This document shows, one piece after another, positions 37,294 through 38,874 of a DNA stretch of 38,874 nucleotides. This stretch comes from CAYTSA01 sp964440345 (lineage in GTDB: Bacteria; Desulfobacterota; Desulfovibrionia; Desulfovibrionales; Desulfovibrionaceae). The stretch spans positions 1-38,874 of the forward strand of contig CAYTSA010000027.1 in NCBI GenBank assembly GCA_964440345.1. The letters run 5' to 3'. Below the pieces are notes generated by a model that did no database searches, had not been told where the DNA came from, and saw only the letters and a list, made by a program, of their open reading frames with translations. The stretch's first letter is position 1, and every line of letters begins with the position of its first letter. Both the position numbers and the translations under genes were made by a program.

Positions 37294-38263
37294 TCATTTA
37301 AAGATATTGGCTCTGAAAACGCTGGTTTGCGCGGCGCTCGTGCTATGCGCAGCGCCCTCCCCCGCCGGCCAGGACGTCCTCGCCCGCGCCATGGACCAGG
37401 CCCGGGAGGCCGGCGTGCCTGAACAGACCGTCACCTCTACGCTGGCCCAGGGCTATTCGCGTCAGCTTCCCTCGCACGACACAGCTTTGCTGCTTCAGGG
37501 TCTGGCTGAGGCCGCAGCCGTGGGCGCGCCCATGGACCCCATGCTCGCCAAAATCAAGGAAGGGTTGGCCAAGCGCGTGGCCGCAGACCGCATCGCCTCC
37601 GTGCTCTCGCGCATGACGGACGACTACGCATACGCCAAAACTTTGGCTGGATCTCGCGGCGGGGACGACGCCGCGTCCGTCTTCCGGCTGGCCCAATCGT
37701 TGAACGCCGGGCTGCCGCGCCAGGAGCTCAGCGCCGTTCTCAAGGCCGCCCCAAAGGCGAACCTGCGCGAAACCGCCGAAGCCGTGGAGTTTATGGCCGC
37801 CCTGCGCCAATCCGGCGTCAGCAAGGAACAGGCCCGGCAAGCCGCGGTAGCCGGTCTGGAGGAAGGATTCTTTGAAGCGCCGGACTGGAGCCTCGCCCGG
37901 GCAGTGCGCGAAGCCAAGCGGCAGAACGTGGACGAAAGCGACATAGCCAGCGGGTTGATGCAGGCCATGCGCGGCCAGGCCGGCGTGCGCGACGTGGCAA
38001 ACCGCTGGGGCGTGGACCAGCAAGCGCTGGAAAAAGGCCCCCGGCCCGCGCCTGCGAGCCGGCCGGGAGCTCCCCCCCAAGAAATACGCCCAGAAGGCCC
38101 ACGGCCAAGGGATATCCGGCCAGGCAGCGACAGCCGCGAAGAAGGAATGCCAGGAGGAGGGAGACCCGGCGGAGGCCGGCCGGGCGGCGATGGGCCGGGC
38201 GGCGACGGGCCAGGCGATGGGCCGGGCGGCGATGGGCCGGGAGGCGAGGGCGGCCGAGGGTAG
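37277..38263 (+). CDS. Secreted helical protein with Gly/Pro/Asp-rich tail
   Basis: A 328-residue exported protein (signal peptide 1-30, cleavage near SPAG). Residues 32-250 are a string of short Ala-rich amphipathic helices (DVLARAMDQAREAGVPEQTV; LRQSGVSKEQARQAAVAGLE), with no family I recognise. Residues 255-328 are disordered: first Pro/Arg-rich, then GGGRPGGG and GGDGP repeats encoded by units of about 15 bp. The tail echoes the RPGGGE tail of the 34660 gene, so the two secreted proteins that flank the sigma/anti-sigma pair share composition. It overlaps the anti-sigma gene by 17 nt and ends the operon before a strong terminator. Confidence 0.82.
   Translation: MAIQFNHLKILALKTLVCAALVLCAAPSPAGQDVLARAMDQAREAGVPEQTVTSTLAQGYSRQLPSHDTALLLQGLAEAAAVGAPMDPMLAKIKEGLAKRVAADRIASVLSRMTDDYAYAKTLAGSRGGDDAASVFRLAQSLNAGLPRQELSAVLKAAPKANLRETAEAVEFMAALRQSGVSKEQARQAAVAGLEEGFFEAPDWSLARAVREAKRQNVDESDIASGLMQAMRGQAGVRDVANRWGVDQQALEKGPRPAPASRPGAPPQEIRPEGPRPRDIRPGSDSREEGMPGGGRPGGGRPGGDGPGGDGPGDGPGGDGPGGEGGRG
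38180..38262 (+). repeat. GC-rich tandem coding repeat
   Basis: Imperfect units of GGGCCGGGCGGCGAT, about five copies, encoding GPGGD. They form the low-complexity tail of the preceding gene. Confidence 0.75.
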
Positions 38264-38292
38264 CTCGTATATTTTTCAGTTCCCCAAAAAAG

Positions 38293-38336
38293 AACCGGGC
38301 CGTGGACTGGCGCCTTAGTCCATCGACCCGGTTTTT
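38293..38336 (+). terminator. Rho-independent terminator of the sigma-factor cluster
   Basis: AACCGGG (38293-38299) and TGGACT (38303-38308) pair with AGTCCA (38317-38322) and CCCGGTT (38327-38333); T-run 38332-38336. Because the genes on either side converge, it may serve both. Confidence 0.85.
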
Positions 38337-38369
38337 GTGAGAGGGGACCCACAAATATGGTGTGGCGTA

Positions 38370-38585
38370 TTAGCCTTCTTCGCTTTTGCCGTTGCTCTCC
38401 TCGCCGGCGAATTTTGCCGGCAGGGTGTAGGGGATGATGACTTCCTGATCAGAGGCAGGAGTGGATTTGGGCTGGCTGAACTGCTGGAAGTTTGCCGCGT
38501 ATTGCCCGCCTGCCCAGTAAGCGGCCAGGGCGACCACGCCGGCTATGACGACTTTGTTCAGATACTTCAGAATGGTGCGAATCAC
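38370..38585 (-). CDS. Small single-pass membrane protein, unknown
   Basis: A 71-residue protein starting at GTG 38585, with AGGAGGAG about 5 nt upstream. One membrane segment (about 10-27: VVIAGVVALAAYWAGGQY) is followed by a polar tail with PKSTPASDQEVIIPYTLPAK and an acidic C-terminus. No family recognised. The upstream in-frame extension to 38654 is basic and lacks a ribosome-binding site, so it is not included. Confidence 0.65.
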   Translation of the reverse strand: MIRTILKYLNKVVIAGVVALAAYWAGGQYAANFQQFSQPKSTPASDQEVIIPYTLPAKFAGEESNGKSEEG

Positions 38586-38874
38586 GGTGCTCCTCCTCTT
38601 AGCTGGCGGAATTTTCCGCCTCATGCGTTCTGCACGAGAAGAAGCAACATCCATGCCAGAAGATGTGAAAAAGGATTACCTATATGCGCGGGCAATGACA
38701 TCCTTGGGACGTGTCATTGCATTGGCGAGGCGGCCCTATGCTGATATCGTCAATTAGCCTCGCGACATTCGAATATGTTGCCTCAATGTGGGCGCAGAAT
38801 GCAAATGCTCTCCTGAGTCCATTAACCCAAGTTTACCATTCTCGGGTCAAAAATCAAAAAATTTGACCTTTTTT
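38586..38874. other. Right edge, no supported gene; inverted repeat
   Basis: No convincing gene. GCAATGACA (38692-38700) and TGTCATTGC (38712-38720) form a perfect 9-bp inverted repeat with an 11-nt spacer, a possible operator or RNA hairpin. A plus-strand open frame at 38545-38757 overlaps the start of the small membrane protein and lacks a ribosome-binding site. Confidence 0.45.
38845..38874 (+). terminator. Terminator-like hairpin at the window end
   Basis: GGTCAAA (38845-38851) and TTTGACC (38862-38868) with a T-run up to the window edge. No plus-strand gene precedes it. Confidence 0.6.

Noticed and set aside
1..38874. CRISPR array or cas genes
   Set aside because: No regularly spaced repeats with unique spacers; the only tandem repeats are coding (35431-35496, 38180-38262) or short intergenic ones.

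Overview
The window looks like a chromosomal stretch of a G+C-rich, anaerobic delta-proteobacterium of the Desulfovibrio type (Desulfovibrionales). The basis is a one-iron superoxide reductase of the neelaredoxin class, a methionine synthase without reactivation domain, class II fructose bisphosphatase, zinc-ribbon/DUF3426 and TPR-lipoprotein housekeeping genes, and frequent GTG/TTG starts. The genus assignment is inference; no rRNA is present.

Layout. 1-3.8 kb: an unknown Lys-rich protein, then a secreted Cys/His-rich protein followed by DUF2318 protein, FtsX-type permease and LolD-type ATPase, resembling the core of iron-linked Fet/P19 loci but without an FTR1 or P19 gene. 4.06-5.85 kb: SLC13-type permease with two RCK_C-like domains. 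5.9-11.4 kb (minus): a chemotaxis operon, soluble MCP-like protein, CheY, CheA, CheB. 11.8-18.2 kb (minus): a housekeeping run metH, tlpA-like, short argA-like acetyltransferase, hpt, zinc-ribbon protein, radA. 18.4-25.7 kb (plus): rpoH, TPR lipoprotein, second lipoprotein, coiled-coil protein, rpiB, glpX, and a membrane PP2C phosphatase. 25.7-27.4 kb: an accessory patch with two paralogous secreted Cys-rich proteins and degenerate intergenic repeats. 27.5-29.7 kb: flavodoxin-like reductase, serS, tRNA-Lys.

The stretch after tRNA-Lys (29.7-32.55 kb) is an AT-richer accessory island of addiction modules. Its main part is a three-gene operon hicA - hicB (with a C-terminal extension) - secB-like: a toxin-antitoxin-chaperone (TAC) module with its own promoter and overlapping palindromic operator. 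Next to it is a vapBC pair whose toxin gene is broken by a frameshift. 32.5-34.5 kb holds a fatty-acid desaturase and a divergent pair, an encapsulated-ferritin-type protein with neither targeting tail nor encapsulin, and superoxide reductase.

34.66-38.26 kb is a compact five-gene plus-strand cluster: a secreted protein with two copies of one domain and an RPGGGE repeat tail, a CBM48-like lipoprotein, an ECF sigma factor, a single-pass anti-sigma candidate with a periplasmic CBM48-like domain, and a secreted protein with a Gly/Pro/Asp-rich tail. It reads as a self-contained envelope-sensing system and, with the TAC module and the Cys-rich pair, is the best candidate for undescribed biology. 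The window ends with a small membrane protein and a plus-strand terminator that has no obvious gene in front of it.
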